Assembly: GCA_963735045.1 (NCBI GenBank)
Contig: CAVTIZ010000003.1
Location: 1,178,001-1,242,000, forward strand
Length of the DNA: 64,000 nucleotides
From: Salsipaludibacter sp963735045
Lineage (GTDB): Bacteria > Actinomycetota > Nitriliruptoria > Nitriliruptorales > Nitriliruptoraceae
Direction of reading: 5' to 3'
This document shows positions 51,154 through 59,829 of the stretch, piece by piece. Under the pieces are notes generated by a model that was not told the origin of the DNA, made no database searches, and saw only the letters and a list, made by a program, of their open reading frames with translations. The position numbers and the translations under genes were made by a program. Each line of letters begins with the position of its first letter. Positions within the stretch are counted from its first letter, which is position 1.

Positions 51154-51412
51154 GATGACTCCTCGGGAGTGCGGGGAACGGACGGGAACGGTGCTGGTCC
51201 GGTCGTGGGCGCCCGCTGTGGCGGCGCCCACGTCGACCGGTCGACCGGGCCCGGACGGCCGGATGCCCGTTCGGATGCCGCGTCGGCCTTCCGGTGCAGG
51301 CTATCGCCCACACCACCGGTGGGAACGTGGCTGTTGGTAGGCTGACCGACCCACCGGCACTCGCCGGCCAACCCCGTTCCCACTGCCTCCCCGCCGCGCA
51401 GAAGGCCCATGC
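51154..51412. promoter_or_regulatory. Divergent promoter region between pepN and the acyl-CoA synthetase gene
   Basis: Two -10 boxes face away from each other 35 bp apart: TAGCCT (51303-51298, minus) for pepN and TAGGCT (51338-51343, plus) for the synthetase. Their -35 regions would overlap, so the two genes may be co-regulated. No ORF is supportable here. Confidence 0.5.
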
Positions 51413-53206
51413 ATGCAGGAATACACCCGCCCCGGCGAGGTCGTCGTCGACCCCGACCACAACGTCACCACGTCGCTGTTCAACCACGCCGTGACCCATC
51501 CGGACCGGCCCTGCCTGAGTCACCGCGTGGGTGACCGCTTCGTCGACGTGAGCACTCGTGACGTCGTCGCGGAGATGACGGCGATCGGCAAGGGCCTGAT
51601 CAGCGTCGGCGTGGAGCCGGGGGACCGGGTCGCCGTGCTGTCGCCGACACGGATGGAGTGGACCCTGGTCGACTACGCGATCTGGGCCGCCGGCGGCGTG
51701 ACGGTGCCGATCTACGAGACCTCCTCGCCCGACCAGATCCAGTGGGTGCTCGAGGACTCGGCCGCCAAGGTGATCGTCAGCGCCACCCGGGAACTGGACG
51801 AACGCGTGTCCGGGATCGCCGAGCACACGAACCTGCAGCAGCGCTTCGTCATCGACGAGGGGGGCCTGGACGACCTCAAGGCCCGCGGCGCGGACGTGTC
51901 CGACGACACCGTCGACGAGCGCCGCCTGGGCCGTCACGGCGAGCACGTCGCGACGCTGGTCTACACCTCCGGCACCACGGGACGACCCAAGGGCTGCGTC
52001 ATCACCCATGCCAACTTCGTGTGGGAGGTCACCCAGGTCCTGGCGGTGGCCGACTTCATCAAGCCCGGCACGTCGACCCTGCTGTTCCTGCCGCTGGCCC
52101 ACATCCTGGCCCGGGTGCTGCAGGCCTCGATCATCTCCGCCGGCGTCAAGCTGGGCTACTCCTCGGGGATCCAGAACCTGGTCGAGGAACTGGGCATCTT
52201 CCGGCCGGACTTCCTGATCGCGGTGCCCCGGGTGTTCGAGAAGGTCTTCAACGGTGCCCAGCAGCGCGCCCACGGGGACGGCAAGGGACGCATCTTCGAC
52301 AAGGCGGCCGACGTCGCCATCGAGTACTCCCGCCAGCTCGACGATGGCGGTCCGGGCCTGATGACGCGGATCCAGCACGCCGTCTTCGACCGCCTCGTCT
52401 ACAGCAAGCTGCGGGCGGCGGTCGGCGGCAACGTCACCCACGCGGTGTCCGGTGGGGCGGCCCTGGGGGAGCGGCTGGGCCACTTCTTCCGTGGCGCCGG
52501 CATCACCATCCTCGAGGGCTACGGCCTGACCGAGACCACGGCGGCGGCGACCATCAACGACATGCGCGAGCTCAAGGTCGGCACGGTCGGCAAGCCGCTG
52601 CCGGGGGTGTCGGTGCGCATCGCCGAGGACCACGAGATCCTGATCAGCGGCCCGCACGTGTTCTCGGGCTACTACCACAACGACGACGCCACGGCGGAGG
52701 CGGTCGGCGAGGACGGCTGGTTCCACACCGGCGACCTCGGGGAGCTCGACGAGGGATTCCTGCGCATCACCGGGCGCAAGAAGGAGATCCTGGTCACGGC
52801 CGGGGGCAAGAACGTGGCGCCGGCCGTGCTCGAGGACGGGGTGCGCCACCACCACCTGGTGTCCCAGGTCATGGTCGTCGGCGACGGGGAGCCCTTCATC
52901 GCCGCGCTGGTCACGCTGGACCCCGAGGCGCTGCCGGCCTGGTGCGAGGCCAACGACAAGCCCAACGACATTGACGTCCTGCGCGAGGACCCGGACCTGG
53001 CCGCCGAGATCCAGGGCGCGATCGACGGCGCCAACCGGGCCGTGTCCAAGGCCGAGTCGATCCGCACCTTCCGGATCCTGCCCGAGGACTTCGAGGTGGG
53101 TCGCGAACTGTCCCAGAAGCAGTCGGTGAAGCGTCACGTGGTGTCGGAGAAGTACGCCGACGTCATCGCCGACATCTACCAGGGCACCAAGGCGTCCGGG
53201 ATGTGA
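51413..53206 (+). CDS. Long-chain acyl-CoA synthetase (FadD15-like)
   Basis: 597-residue AMP-forming ligase that activates fatty acids. Motifs: LVYTSGTTGRPKGCVITHAN (P-loop), FLPLAHILARV, GYGLTETTA (adenylate), DGWFHTGDLGELDEGFLRITGRKKEI and the catalytic Lys region near the C-terminus (ELSQKQSVKRHVV). The length and lid motifs match the FadD15/AMP-binding type of actinobacteria rather than the short-chain acetyl-CoA type. ATG at 51413 follows AGAAGG. Chain-length preference cannot be read. Confidence 0.9.
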   Translation: MQEYTRPGEVVVDPDHNVTTSLFNHAVTHPDRPCLSHRVGDRFVDVSTRDVVAEMTAIGKGLISVGVEPGDRVAVLSPTRMEWTLVDYAIWAAGGVTVPIYETSSPDQIQWVLEDSAAKVIVSATRELDERVSGIAEHTNLQQRFVIDEGGLDDLKARGADVSDDTVDERRLGRHGEHVATLVYTSGTTGRPKGCVITHANFVWEVTQVLAVADFIKPGTSTLLFLPLAHILARVLQASIISAGVKLGYSSGIQNLVEELGIFRPDFLIAVPRVFEKVFNGAQQRAHGDGKGRIFDKAADVAIEYSRQLDDGGPGLMTRIQHAVFDRLVYSKLRAAVGGNVTHAVSGGAALGERLGHFFRGAGITILEGYGLTETTAAATINDMRELKVGTVGKPLPGVSVRIAEDHEILISGPHVFSGYYHNDDATAEAVGEDGWFHTGDLGELDEGFLRITGRKKEILVTAGGKNVAPAVLEDGVRHHHLVSQVMVVGDGEPFIAALVTLDPEALPAWCEANDKPNDIDVLREDPDLAAEIQGAIDGANRAVSKAESIRTFRILPEDFEVGRELSQKQSVKRHVVSEKYADVIADIYQGTKASGM

Positions 53207-53219
53207 CCGGTCTGCCGGG

Positions 53220-54629
53220 TCAGTCGGTCGGGATGCGGCCGTCGGCCCGGCGCTGGGCCCACCAGGCGTGGTCGAGTTCGCCCAGTGGGGTGGCCGGACC
53301 GCCGTCCTCGACGTACTCCCGGTGGATGGCGGCCCAGTCCTGGCTGGCCCCCAACCGGCCGAGCACCGAGTTCAGGCCGAGGTGGATGCGGGTCAGCAGC
53401 AGGTAGTCCGACGGCAGGTTGAGCCGTCGCAGGACCCCGTAGTAGGGCGAGCGCGGGTCGGACGTGGTGGACAGCACCTCCTGGGCGAAGTCGCGCGTGA
53501 ACGTGAACGGCTGGTCGGCCACGATCGGACGGGTGTAGAGCCGGAACCACTCCCACAGCTTGTCGTGGTCGATGCCGGCGTCGGCAGGCAGGAAGCCGCT
53601 GGCTCGCATCGCCGCGAGGAAGCCCTCGCGGTCACCCCGCGCGACCGCGTCGTCCACCGAACGCATGGTCGTGTAGCGCTCCCGGGTGAACATCTTGACG
53701 CTGCCGTAGTCGATGAAGGCGACGTTGCCGTCGTCGGTGACCAGGTAGTTGCCCGGATGCGGGTCGCCGTTGAACAGTCGGAATCGCGCGATCGACCCGA
53801 ACGCGTAGCGGAAGATGATCTCGCCGACGCGCTGGCGCAGGTGCTCGTCGTCGGACCCGGCGACCTCGTCGAAGCGCCGGCCGCGGATCCGTTCCGACAC
53901 CAGCACGCGGTTGCGGCACAGGTCGCCCAGCACGTCGGGCACGATGATGAACGGGTGGTCGGCGTAGCGGTCGGCGAACGCGCGTTGGTACTGCGCCTCG
54001 CGTTGGTAGTCCAACTCGTCGTTGATGCGTTCGCGCAACTCCTCCAGGAGGGGTTCGATCTCCTGGTTGGGGGAGAACACGCGTCCGAGTGGGGCGAACA
54101 TCTCGGCATTGGACAGGTCGGATCGCACGGCCTCGGCCACGCCCGGGTACTGGACCTTGACGACCACCTCGGTGCCGTCGTCCAGGGTGGCGGCATGGAC
54201 CTGCCCGATCGAGGCCGCCGCGAGGGGCTCGCGCTCCCAGGTGGCGAACACCTCCCCGGGCGGACGACCGAAGTCCTCGGTGATGACCCGCTCGATCGCC
54301 TCGACGTCGATGGGCGGCGCGGCGTCGCGGAGCTCGGCCAGGGCGTCGTGGTAGATGTCGCGGACGTCCTCGGGCACGTCCAGGTCGACGAAGCTGAGCA
54401 ACTGGCCCAGCTTCATCGCCGCCCCCTTCATCTCCCCGAGCACCTCGGCGAGTGCGGCGGCGTTGCGGGCGTGGGTCTGGGCCTCGTCGACGTCACGACC
54501 CATCCAGGCACGCGCCCGGTCGTTGGCCACCCCCGCGACGTTGCGCACACCGGTGCGGGCGAGGCGGCTGCCGCGACCGACACGACCACCCAGCCCCTTG
54601 CTGCCTCGACGTCCTGAACGATCGGCCAT
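53220..54629 (-). CDS. ABC1/AarF (UbiB-like) atypical kinase
   Basis: 469 residues. The ABC1 signature KGAAMKLGQLLSF (KxGQ) and AAASIGQVHAATL (A-rich loop) are followed by VVVKVQYPG, LDYQREAQ, RVLVSERIRG, FNGDPHPGNYLVTDDGNVAFIDYG (metal site, DPHPGN and DYG). In proteobacteria UbiB supports ubiquinone synthesis; actinobacterial homologues of menaquinone users have an unclear lipid role. The N-terminus is basic. ATG at 54629 is used. A 20-bp tandem repeat lies just upstream. Confidence 0.9.
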   Translation of the reverse strand: MADRSGRRGSKGLGGRVGRGSRLARTGVRNVAGVANDRARAWMGRDVDEAQTHARNAAALAEVLGEMKGAAMKLGQLLSFVDLDVPEDVRDIYHDALAELRDAAPPIDVEAIERVITEDFGRPPGEVFATWEREPLAAASIGQVHAATLDDGTEVVVKVQYPGVAEAVRSDLSNAEMFAPLGRVFSPNQEIEPLLEELRERINDELDYQREAQYQRAFADRYADHPFIIVPDVLGDLCRNRVLVSERIRGRRFDEVAGSDDEHLRQRVGEIIFRYAFGSIARFRLFNGDPHPGNYLVTDDGNVAFIDYGSVKMFTRERYTTMRSVDDAVARGDREGFLAAMRASGFLPADAGIDHDKLWEWFRLYTRPIVADQPFTFTRDFAQEVLSTTSDPRSPYYGVLRRLNLPSDYLLLTRIHLGLNSVLGRLGASQDWAAIHREYVEDGGPATPLGELDHAWWAQRRADGRIPTD

Positions 54630-54646
54630 GTGGTCTCCGGTGGGTC

Positions 54647-54720
54647 GAAGGTCGGCAGGTCCGTGCGAAGGTCGGCAGGTCCGTGCGAAGGTGCGGCAGG
54701 TCCGTGCGATGGTGCGGCGG
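54647..54720 (-). repeat. 20-bp tandem repeat upstream of the ABC1 gene
   Basis: GAAGGTCGGCAGGTCCGTGC occurs twice exactly (54647-54666, 54667-54686), then once with an extra G (54687-54707) and once more in part. It lies between the ABC1 gene start and the next gene upstream and could vary in copy number. Confidence 0.75.
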
Positions 54721-54746
54721 CCCCGCCGTGGCGGGCCCGTCGGGAG

Positions 54747-54935
54747 TCACTCAGCCATGTCGGCGAGCGGGTTGCCGTCTGCACGGGCCTTGGCCAGGCG
54801 TTCGGCAAGGTCCTGGCGACGCTCCTCGGTCAGGCAGTCGCACCCGACCTCGTGGTCGGTGTAGTGACGCACCTCGAGTCGGTGGGTCGGGCAGGCGGCG
54901 ACCTCGAGTCGGGTGATGGGTTCGGAGCGGGCCAT
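54747..54935 (-). CDS. Small Cys/His protein, possible zinc-binding, 62 residues
   Basis: Not a named family. The central part reads ACPTHRLEVRHYTDHEVGCDC, with Cys, His and a CxC at spacings that could hold one zinc ion (Cys-x2-His ... His ... Cys-x-Cys). The C-terminal half is a charged helix (TEERRQDLAERLAKARADG). ATG at 54935 follows AAGGA with 8-nt spacing; an upstream GTG/ATG start to 55007 would overlap ychF and is rejected. It lies just downstream of ychF in the same direction. Confidence 0.62.
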   Translation of the reverse strand: MARSEPITRLEVAACPTHRLEVRHYTDHEVGCDCLTEERRQDLAERLAKARADGNPLADMAE

Positions 54936-55003
54936 GGTCGCGATCCTTGCGGTGCGGAGGGGGTTGATGGGGATGGGAGCGGGTGGCGGCGAGTCCGGGG
55001 CGG

Positions 55004-56095
55004 TCACACGTTGAAGCGGAAGTGGATGACGTCACCGTCTCGGACGGGGTAGTCCTTGCCCTCGGAGCGGAGGCGACCCGCGTCGCGGGCTGCGGCCTCC
55101 GAGCCCAGGCGGTCGAAGTCGTCGAAGCTGATGACCTCGGCGCGGATGAAGCCCCGTTCGATGTCGGAATGGATCTCGCGGGCCGCCCGAGGGGCGGGCC
55201 AGCCGGCGCGGATGGTCCAGGCCCGCGACTCCTTCGGCCCGGTGGTGAAGAAGGTCTCCAGGCCGAGCAGGTCGTAGGCCGCCGCGATCAGCCGTTGCAG
55301 CCCGGAGCGCTCGACTCCCAGCGACGCCAGGAACTCGTCGCGCTCGTCCTCGCCGAGCTCGGCCAGTTCGGCCTCGACCTGGGCCGAGATGACGACCACC
55401 TCGGCCTGCTGGTCGGCCGCGATCGTGCGGATCGTGTCGACGTGGTCGTTGCCGTCGGGGAGCGCGTCCTCGTCGACGTTGGCGGCGTACAGGACCGGCT
55501 TGTCGGTCAGCAGGGACAGTTCTCGTCGCAGCTCGTCGGACGACCCGAAGTCGAAGGTGCGGGCAGGCGCGCCCTGGTCGAGGTGGGCGACCAGGCGGTC
55601 GACCAGGTCCGCGGCGGCGATGACGTCGCGGTCGCCGGACTTGCGCTGGCGGACCAGTCGCTCACCGCGCTTCTCGGCGGTCTCGAGATCCTTGAGCACC
55701 AGTTCGGTGTCGATGACCGAGATGTCCCGGGCGGGATCCACGGACCCGTCGACGTGCACCACGTCCGGGTCGTCGAAGGCCCGTACCACGTGGCAGATCG
55801 CGTCCACCTCGCGGATGTGGGCCAGGAACTGGTTGCCCAGGCCCTCACCCTGGCTCGCGCCCGCGACCAGCCCGGCGATGTCGACGAACTCGATGCTGGT
55901 CGCGATCGACCGGGCCGACGACGACAGCGCGGTCAGCCGGTCCAGCCGGTCGTCGGGCACCGGCACCACGCCGACGTTGGGGTCGATGGTGCAGAACGGG
56001 AAGTTCGCGGCGTCCGCCCCGGCCTGGGAGACGGCGTTGAACAGGGTCGACTTGCCCACGTTGGGCAGCCCGACGAGTCCGACCTTCAGCGACAC
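55004..56095 (-). CDS. ychF: Redox-regulated ATPase/GTPase YchF (Obg family)
   Basis: 363 residues, the usual YchF length. G-domain motifs: GLPNVGKSTLFNAVS (G1), FPFCTIDPNVGVVPVPD (the NFPF..I.PN region), DIAGLVAGASQGEGLGNQFL (G3) and, in the C-terminal half, the coiled-coil arm and the TGS domain (REIHSDIERGFIRAEVI, YPVRDGDVIHFRFNV). YchF binds ribosomes, prefers ATP and is linked to stress responses. GTG at 56095 follows AAGGA with 6-nt spacing. A TACGCT -10 box lies at 56330-56325. Confidence 0.95.
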   Translation of the reverse strand: MSLKVGLVGLPNVGKSTLFNAVSQAGADAANFPFCTIDPNVGVVPVPDDRLDRLTALSSSARSIATSIEFVDIAGLVAGASQGEGLGNQFLAHIREVDAICHVVRAFDDPDVVHVDGSVDPARDISVIDTELVLKDLETAEKRGERLVRQRKSGDRDVIAAADLVDRLVAHLDQGAPARTFDFGSSDELRRELSLLTDKPVLYAANVDEDALPDGNDHVDTIRTIAADQQAEVVVISAQVEAELAELGEDERDEFLASLGVERSGLQRLIAAAYDLLGLETFFTTGPKESRAWTIRAGWPAPRAAREIHSDIERGFIRAEVISFDDFDRLGSEAAARDAGRLRSEGKDYPVRDGDVIHFRFNV

Positions 56096-56404
56096 GGTGG
56101 ATCCTTGGAGCAGGTGGTGGGTGGCGGTCGGCGCGGACCGAGGGCGAGGCCGGCAGCGGCGGGGTCGCAACCCCGTGCGGCGGTCGGTGTCACGCCCTGG
56201 GCCGCGACCGACGACCCGGGTCTCGGCGTCGTCGACGGGCCCCGGTGACGGGACGCGTGGTCGCGCAGGGCATGTCGTGGAGGGCGTGTGGCATGGCCGC
56301 AGCGCGACGTCGGACACCGACACGAGCGTACCCACGGGGGGTGCGGGTCCCGCGCGCCGGACGGGCCCGGCGTGACCGCCGGCGACACGGCTACGGTGCC
56401 GCGC
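56096..56404. promoter_or_regulatory. Divergent ychF / nucS intergenic region
   Basis: 309 nt. The nucS -10 (TACGGT, 56392-56397) leads to a start 7 nt later. The ychF -10 (TACGCT, minus, 56330-56325) is 60 nt away, giving a leader of about 220 nt for ychF. No other structure recognised. Confidence 0.45.
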
Positions 56405-57064
56405 ATGCGTGTCGTTGTCGCCCGGTGCTCGGCCACCTATGACGGACGCCTGTCGTCCACCCTGGCGCCGGGCGTGCGGATGGTCATGGTCAAGGCCGAC
56501 GGGTGCGTGGCGATCCATGCCGACGTCGGGGCCTACAAACCCCTGAACTGGATGAACGCGCCCAACACCCTGGTCGAGGACGGCTCCTCCTGGACCGTCA
56601 CCAACCCGGCGGGCGAGGTGCTGGTCATCACCTTCGACGAGGTGCTGGAGACCTTCGACGTCGACCTCGACACCGAGCGCGGACTGACACTCGACGGGGT
56701 CGAGAAGGACCTGCAGGCCCTGCTGGCCGACCACCCCGACCAGGTCGAGGAGGGGCTGGTGCTGGTGCGCCGTGAGTACCCCACCGACCTCGGCCCGGTC
56801 GACCTGCTGTGCCGCGACCCTGCCGGCGTCGCCGTCGCCGTCGAGGTCAAGCGCATCGGGGAGATCGACGGGGTGGAGCAGTTGACCCGCTACCTGGACC
56901 GCCTGGAGCGCGACCCCCTGCTGGCCCCGGTGCGCGGGATCCTGGCCGCGACGGTCGTCAAGCCACAGGCTCGCGTGCTGGCCACCGCACGGGGGCTGGG
57001 CTGGGCCGAGGTCGACCTCGCCGAACTGCGAGCGGCCGACGACGTGCACCTGCGTCTGTTCTAG
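56405..57064 (+). CDS. nucS: Mismatch endonuclease NucS (EndoMS)
   Basis: 219-residue nuclease that cuts mismatched DNA and replaces MutS/MutL in most actinobacteria. The N-terminal DNA-binding domain (MRVVVARCSATYDGRL, NWMNAPNTLVEDG) and the nuclease site GPVDLLCRD ... VAVEVKRIGEIDGVEQL are standard; the final LRLF resembles a beta-clamp-binding end. ATG at 56405 is preceded by TACGGT and 7 nt, which suggests a leaderless mRNA, as in many actinobacterial nucS genes. No mutS or mutL is in the window. Confidence 0.95.
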   Translation: MRVVVARCSATYDGRLSSTLAPGVRMVMVKADGCVAIHADVGAYKPLNWMNAPNTLVEDGSSWTVTNPAGEVLVITFDEVLETFDVDLDTERGLTLDGVEKDLQALLADHPDQVEEGLVLVRREYPTDLGPVDLLCRDPAGVAVAVEVKRIGEIDGVEQLTRYLDRLERDPLLAPVRGILAATVVKPQARVLATARGLGWAEVDLAELRAADDVHLRLF

Positions 57065-57177
57065 CCACCTAGGCTGGCGGCCCGGACCGCCGGTCACCGG
57101 CCCGCCGCCCCCCAACCCGGCGCCCGGTCCCCGACCCGCGACCGCCACTCGTCATCCTCGACACCCCCGGAGCTGTT

Positions 57178-58215
57178 CTGCCACCCCGCCCGCCGGCCCA
57201 GGTCACCGCCGAGCAACGTCGCCTTCGCGGTGCCGTGCTGGCGTTCGTCGGCGTGATCCTCGCCGGGTGGATCGGCTACATGGTCATCGACGACCTGTCG
57301 CCGCTGGACAGCCTCTACATGACCGTCGTCACGGTCTCCACGGTCGGGTTCCGGGAGGTCGGCGCCTCCGAGTCCGGGGTGTCGAGCAAGCTGTTGACCA
57401 TCGCCCTGATCGGGGCTGGCGTCGGCTCGGTGTCCTACGCCGCCGTGACCTTCGTCGAGTTCGTCGTCGAGGGCCACTTCACCCACTACCTGGAGCGCCG
57501 CCGCATGGACCGCGCCATCGAAACGCTGGACCAGCACGTCATCATCTGTGGCTACGGACGTGTCGGGCGCATCCTGGCCGTCCAACTGGAACAGGAGGAC
57601 ATGCCGTTCGTGGTCATCGACGAGGACGACGCCAAGGTCGAGGAGGCCGAGGAGGACGGCTACCCGGTGCTGCGCGGGGACGCGACCGAGGAGGCCCTGC
57701 TGGAACGCGCCGGGCTGGACCGCGTGCGCGCGCTGGTGGCCACGGTCAACAGTGACGCCGACAACGTCCTGATCACCCTGACCGCGAAGGGGTTGCGCCC
57801 GGACTGCGTCGTGATCTCCCGGGCCAAGTCGGCCGAGAACGAGCCGAAGCTGCGGCGCGCCGGGGCCGACCGCGTGATCCAGCCGTCCAACATCGGCGGT
57901 CGCCGCATCGCCCAGATCCTGACCCGGCCGGTGGTGGCCGACTTCCTCGACAAGATCGGGGGCAGCGGCGTGGACTACACGCTGGAGGAGGTGCCGGTGA
58001 CCGCCCACGGCGACCTCGACGGCATCACGCTGCGCGACGCCGCGGTCCGCAAGCGCTTCGGCTGCACCGTGCTGGCGGTGCGCCACCACTCCGACCAGCG
58101 GCTGGACTCCCATCCGTCACCGACCGTCCCACTGGACGTGGGTGACACCCTGGTCGTGATGGGCTCCGAGGAGGAGGTTCGCGGCATGCGCCGCCACTTC
58201 CTCCCCGACGAGTAG
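57178..58215 (+). CDS. Potassium channel with RCK (TrkA-N) domains
   Basis: 345 residues: helix (AVLAFVGVILAGWIGYMVI), pore with filter TVSTVGF, second helix (KLLTIALIGAGVGSVSYAAVTF), then a cytoplasmic RCK pair starting HVIICGYGRVGRILAVQL (NAD-type Rossmann) with VVIDEDDA. The filter is TVGF, not TVGY, common in bacterial channels. The first ATG/GTG codon (57235) would delete the positively charged segment before helix 1, and it has no ribosome-binding site. CTG at 57178 follows GGAG by 5 nt and gives MPPRPPAQVTAEQRRLRG, so a CTG start is proposed. TAGGCT lies at 57070-57075. Confidence 0.82.
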   Translation: MPPRPPAQVTAEQRRLRGAVLAFVGVILAGWIGYMVIDDLSPLDSLYMTVVTVSTVGFREVGASESGVSSKLLTIALIGAGVGSVSYAAVTFVEFVVEGHFTHYLERRRMDRAIETLDQHVIICGYGRVGRILAVQLEQEDMPFVVIDEDDAKVEEAEEDGYPVLRGDATEEALLERAGLDRVRALVATVNSDADNVLITLTAKGLRPDCVVISRAKSAENEPKLRRAGADRVIQPSNIGGRRIAQILTRPVVADFLDKIGGSGVDYTLEEVPVTAHGDLDGITLRDAAVRKRFGCTVLAVRHHSDQRLDSHPSPTVPLDVGDTLVVMGSEEEVRGMRRHFLPDE

Positions 58216-58268
58216 GGCCGGGCAACGGGGCGGGCAAGGGGGCCGGGACCGGTCCGCGGGCCATCGGC

Positions 58269-58880
58269 TCAGGCGGGGGAGCGACGATGTCGCATGGCGG
58301 CCGTGACCGCGACCGTGACACTGTCGTCGGCCACGTCGGCGAGGTCGTCGAACGCCACCCAGTGGACCGAGTCGGACTCGCCCTCCTCGGGTGCGAACGC
58401 CTGGTCCGGGTCGGCCAGCAGCAGCCAGCGCGTGTCGAGGTGGACGTGGCCCCGGCCCCCGTCGTGGACGTGGACGTGGACCAGCACGGGCCCGCCCGGC
58501 GGGTGGTCGACCACCAGCCCCGTCTCCTCGCCCGCCTCGCGGAGCGCGGCGTCCTGGGCCCGCTCGCCCGGGTCGACGTGACCGCCGGGCTGCAGCCATC
58601 GGCGCAACCGCTTGTGCAGGTGCAGCACGGTCCGGTCGGACCCGTCGGTCGGCAACACGATCGCCGAACCGGTCACGTGGACGCGATCGTCCTCGCGCGA
58701 CAGCGGGTCGTGGTCGGCCCACAGTGCGGCCCGGGTGCGTTGCAGGTGCACGGCCTCCACGTCGTCGATCGGTTCGTGTCGGTCGAGGTGGGCGGCCAGG
58801 TCGGCCACGCGCGGCGACAGGTCCGCGGCCTCGGGGGCCCCGGGGCCGGCGTCACGCCCGCCGGGGGCCGGGGCGGTCAC
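58269..58880 (-). CDS. NUDIX hydrolase
   Basis: 203 residues. The NUDIX box is complete: GGHVDPGERAQDAALREAGEETGL (G-x5-E-x7-REAGEETGL pattern). About 60 extra residues precede the box (DRHEPIDDVEAVHLQ, VTGSAIVLPTD); the domain resembles ADP-ribose or nucleoside-diphosphate-linked hydrolases. GTG at 58880 sits one base after the hemQ stop (58882), so the genes are translationally coupled. The substrate is not predictable. Confidence 0.88.
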   Translation of the reverse strand: MTAPAPGGRDAGPGAPEAADLSPRVADLAAHLDRHEPIDDVEAVHLQRTRAALWADHDPLSREDDRVHVTGSAIVLPTDGSDRTVLHLHKRLRRWLQPGGHVDPGERAQDAALREAGEETGLVVDHPPGGPVLVHVHVHDGGRGHVHLDTRWLLLADPDQAFAPEEGESDSVHWVAFDDLADVADDSVTVAVTAAMRHRRSPA

Positions 58881-58881
58881 C

Positions 58882-59667
58882 TCAGTGGTCCCAGCCGAGC
58901 GCGGCGACGGCGTCGCCCGGCGTGGCACGCAGGCCGACGACGAAGGGCCCGAACTCCGCGTAGCGCACCGACGCCTCGTCGTAGCGCAGGCGGTACACGA
59001 TCTCCTTGAGATCGGCGACGTCGTGGGCCAGCAGCGTGACCCCGAACTCCCAGTCGTCCAGCCCCGTCGACCCCGACACCAGCTGCAGGACACGACCGGT
59101 GAAGGCCCGGCCGGAGCGCCCGTGTTCACCCATCAGGCGCTTGCGCTCGTCGTGGTCCAGGGCGTACCAGTTGTCGTCGCCCTGACGGCGGTGGGTCATG
59201 GGGTAGAAGCACATCGTCTCCCAGCGCGGCAGGTCCGGGTGCAGCTTGTCCTGGGTGTAGGCCGCCATGCGCTGGTCGAACTCGTCCACGCGCCGGTCGA
59301 GGTCGTCGCCGGTGACGCCCTTGGCGGCCATCTGCTCGCGGTACTGCTCCGGCGTGGTCGTGTACTCCGACCCCTCGGTCAGCGACAGGTAGGACCAGTC
59401 CAGCGTGAAGGCCCGGTCAGCGGCGGCCATGATGGTGGTCTGCGCGGTGCGGAGGCGGACCAGGTCCGCGTCCAGCAGCATCACGACCAGGTCGGCCTTG
59501 TGGCCCATCCCGGTGAACACGTGGGTCTGGACCTCGCCGGCGACCTTGTCCAGGGCGGCCGCCAGGTCCGGACCCGCGCTCGGGTGTGCGGCCACGGCGT
59601 CGGGGGCCAGGCGCAGGAACAGGTGCAGGACACCCCAACCCTCGCGGGGGGTGACGGGTTCGATCAT
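58882..59667 (-). CDS. hemQ: Coproheme decarboxylase HemQ (chlorite dismutase family)
   Basis: 261-residue ferredoxin-fold heme enzyme of the coproporphyrin-dependent heme pathway of Gram-positive bacteria; it converts coproheme to heme b. Motifs: WGVLHLFLR at the N-terminus, FYPMTHRRQGDDNWYAL, the proximal His region MGEHGRSGRAF, and STGLDDWEFGVTLLAHD. The chlorite-dismutase active-site Arg is not apparent, as expected for HemQ. ATG at 59667 follows GGAG; TACCTT at 59713-59708 is a possible -10. The NUDIX gene follows in the same operon. Confidence 0.9.
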   Translation of the reverse strand: MIEPVTPREGWGVLHLFLRLAPDAVAAHPSAGPDLAAALDKVAGEVQTHVFTGMGHKADLVVMLLDADLVRLRTAQTTIMAAADRAFTLDWSYLSLTEGSEYTTTPEQYREQMAAKGVTGDDLDRRVDEFDQRMAAYTQDKLHPDLPRWETMCFYPMTHRRQGDDNWYALDHDERKRLMGEHGRSGRAFTGRVLQLVSGSTGLDDWEFGVTLLAHDVADLKEIVYRLRYDEASVRYAEFGPFVVGLRATPGDAVAALGWDH

Positions 59668-59829
59668 GGTGACGCTCCGGGGTCGGCGGCGACCGGACAG
59701 CACGTCCAAGGTACGTCGCCGGATGCGGCCCGCGGCCGACGTGGTCCCGGCTGCCCGGCCGCCCCCGGCCGCCACGCCCGGCGCCGTCGCTGCCGCCCGC
59801 GGCTCGATCCCCGTCCCACCCGTCGGTCG

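Noticed and set aside
55004..57148. ychF as a fusion with a 350-residue N-terminal domain
   Set aside because: The extension is antisense to nucS and to intergenic DNA. GTG 56095 has a ribosome-binding site and gives the standard 363-residue YchF.
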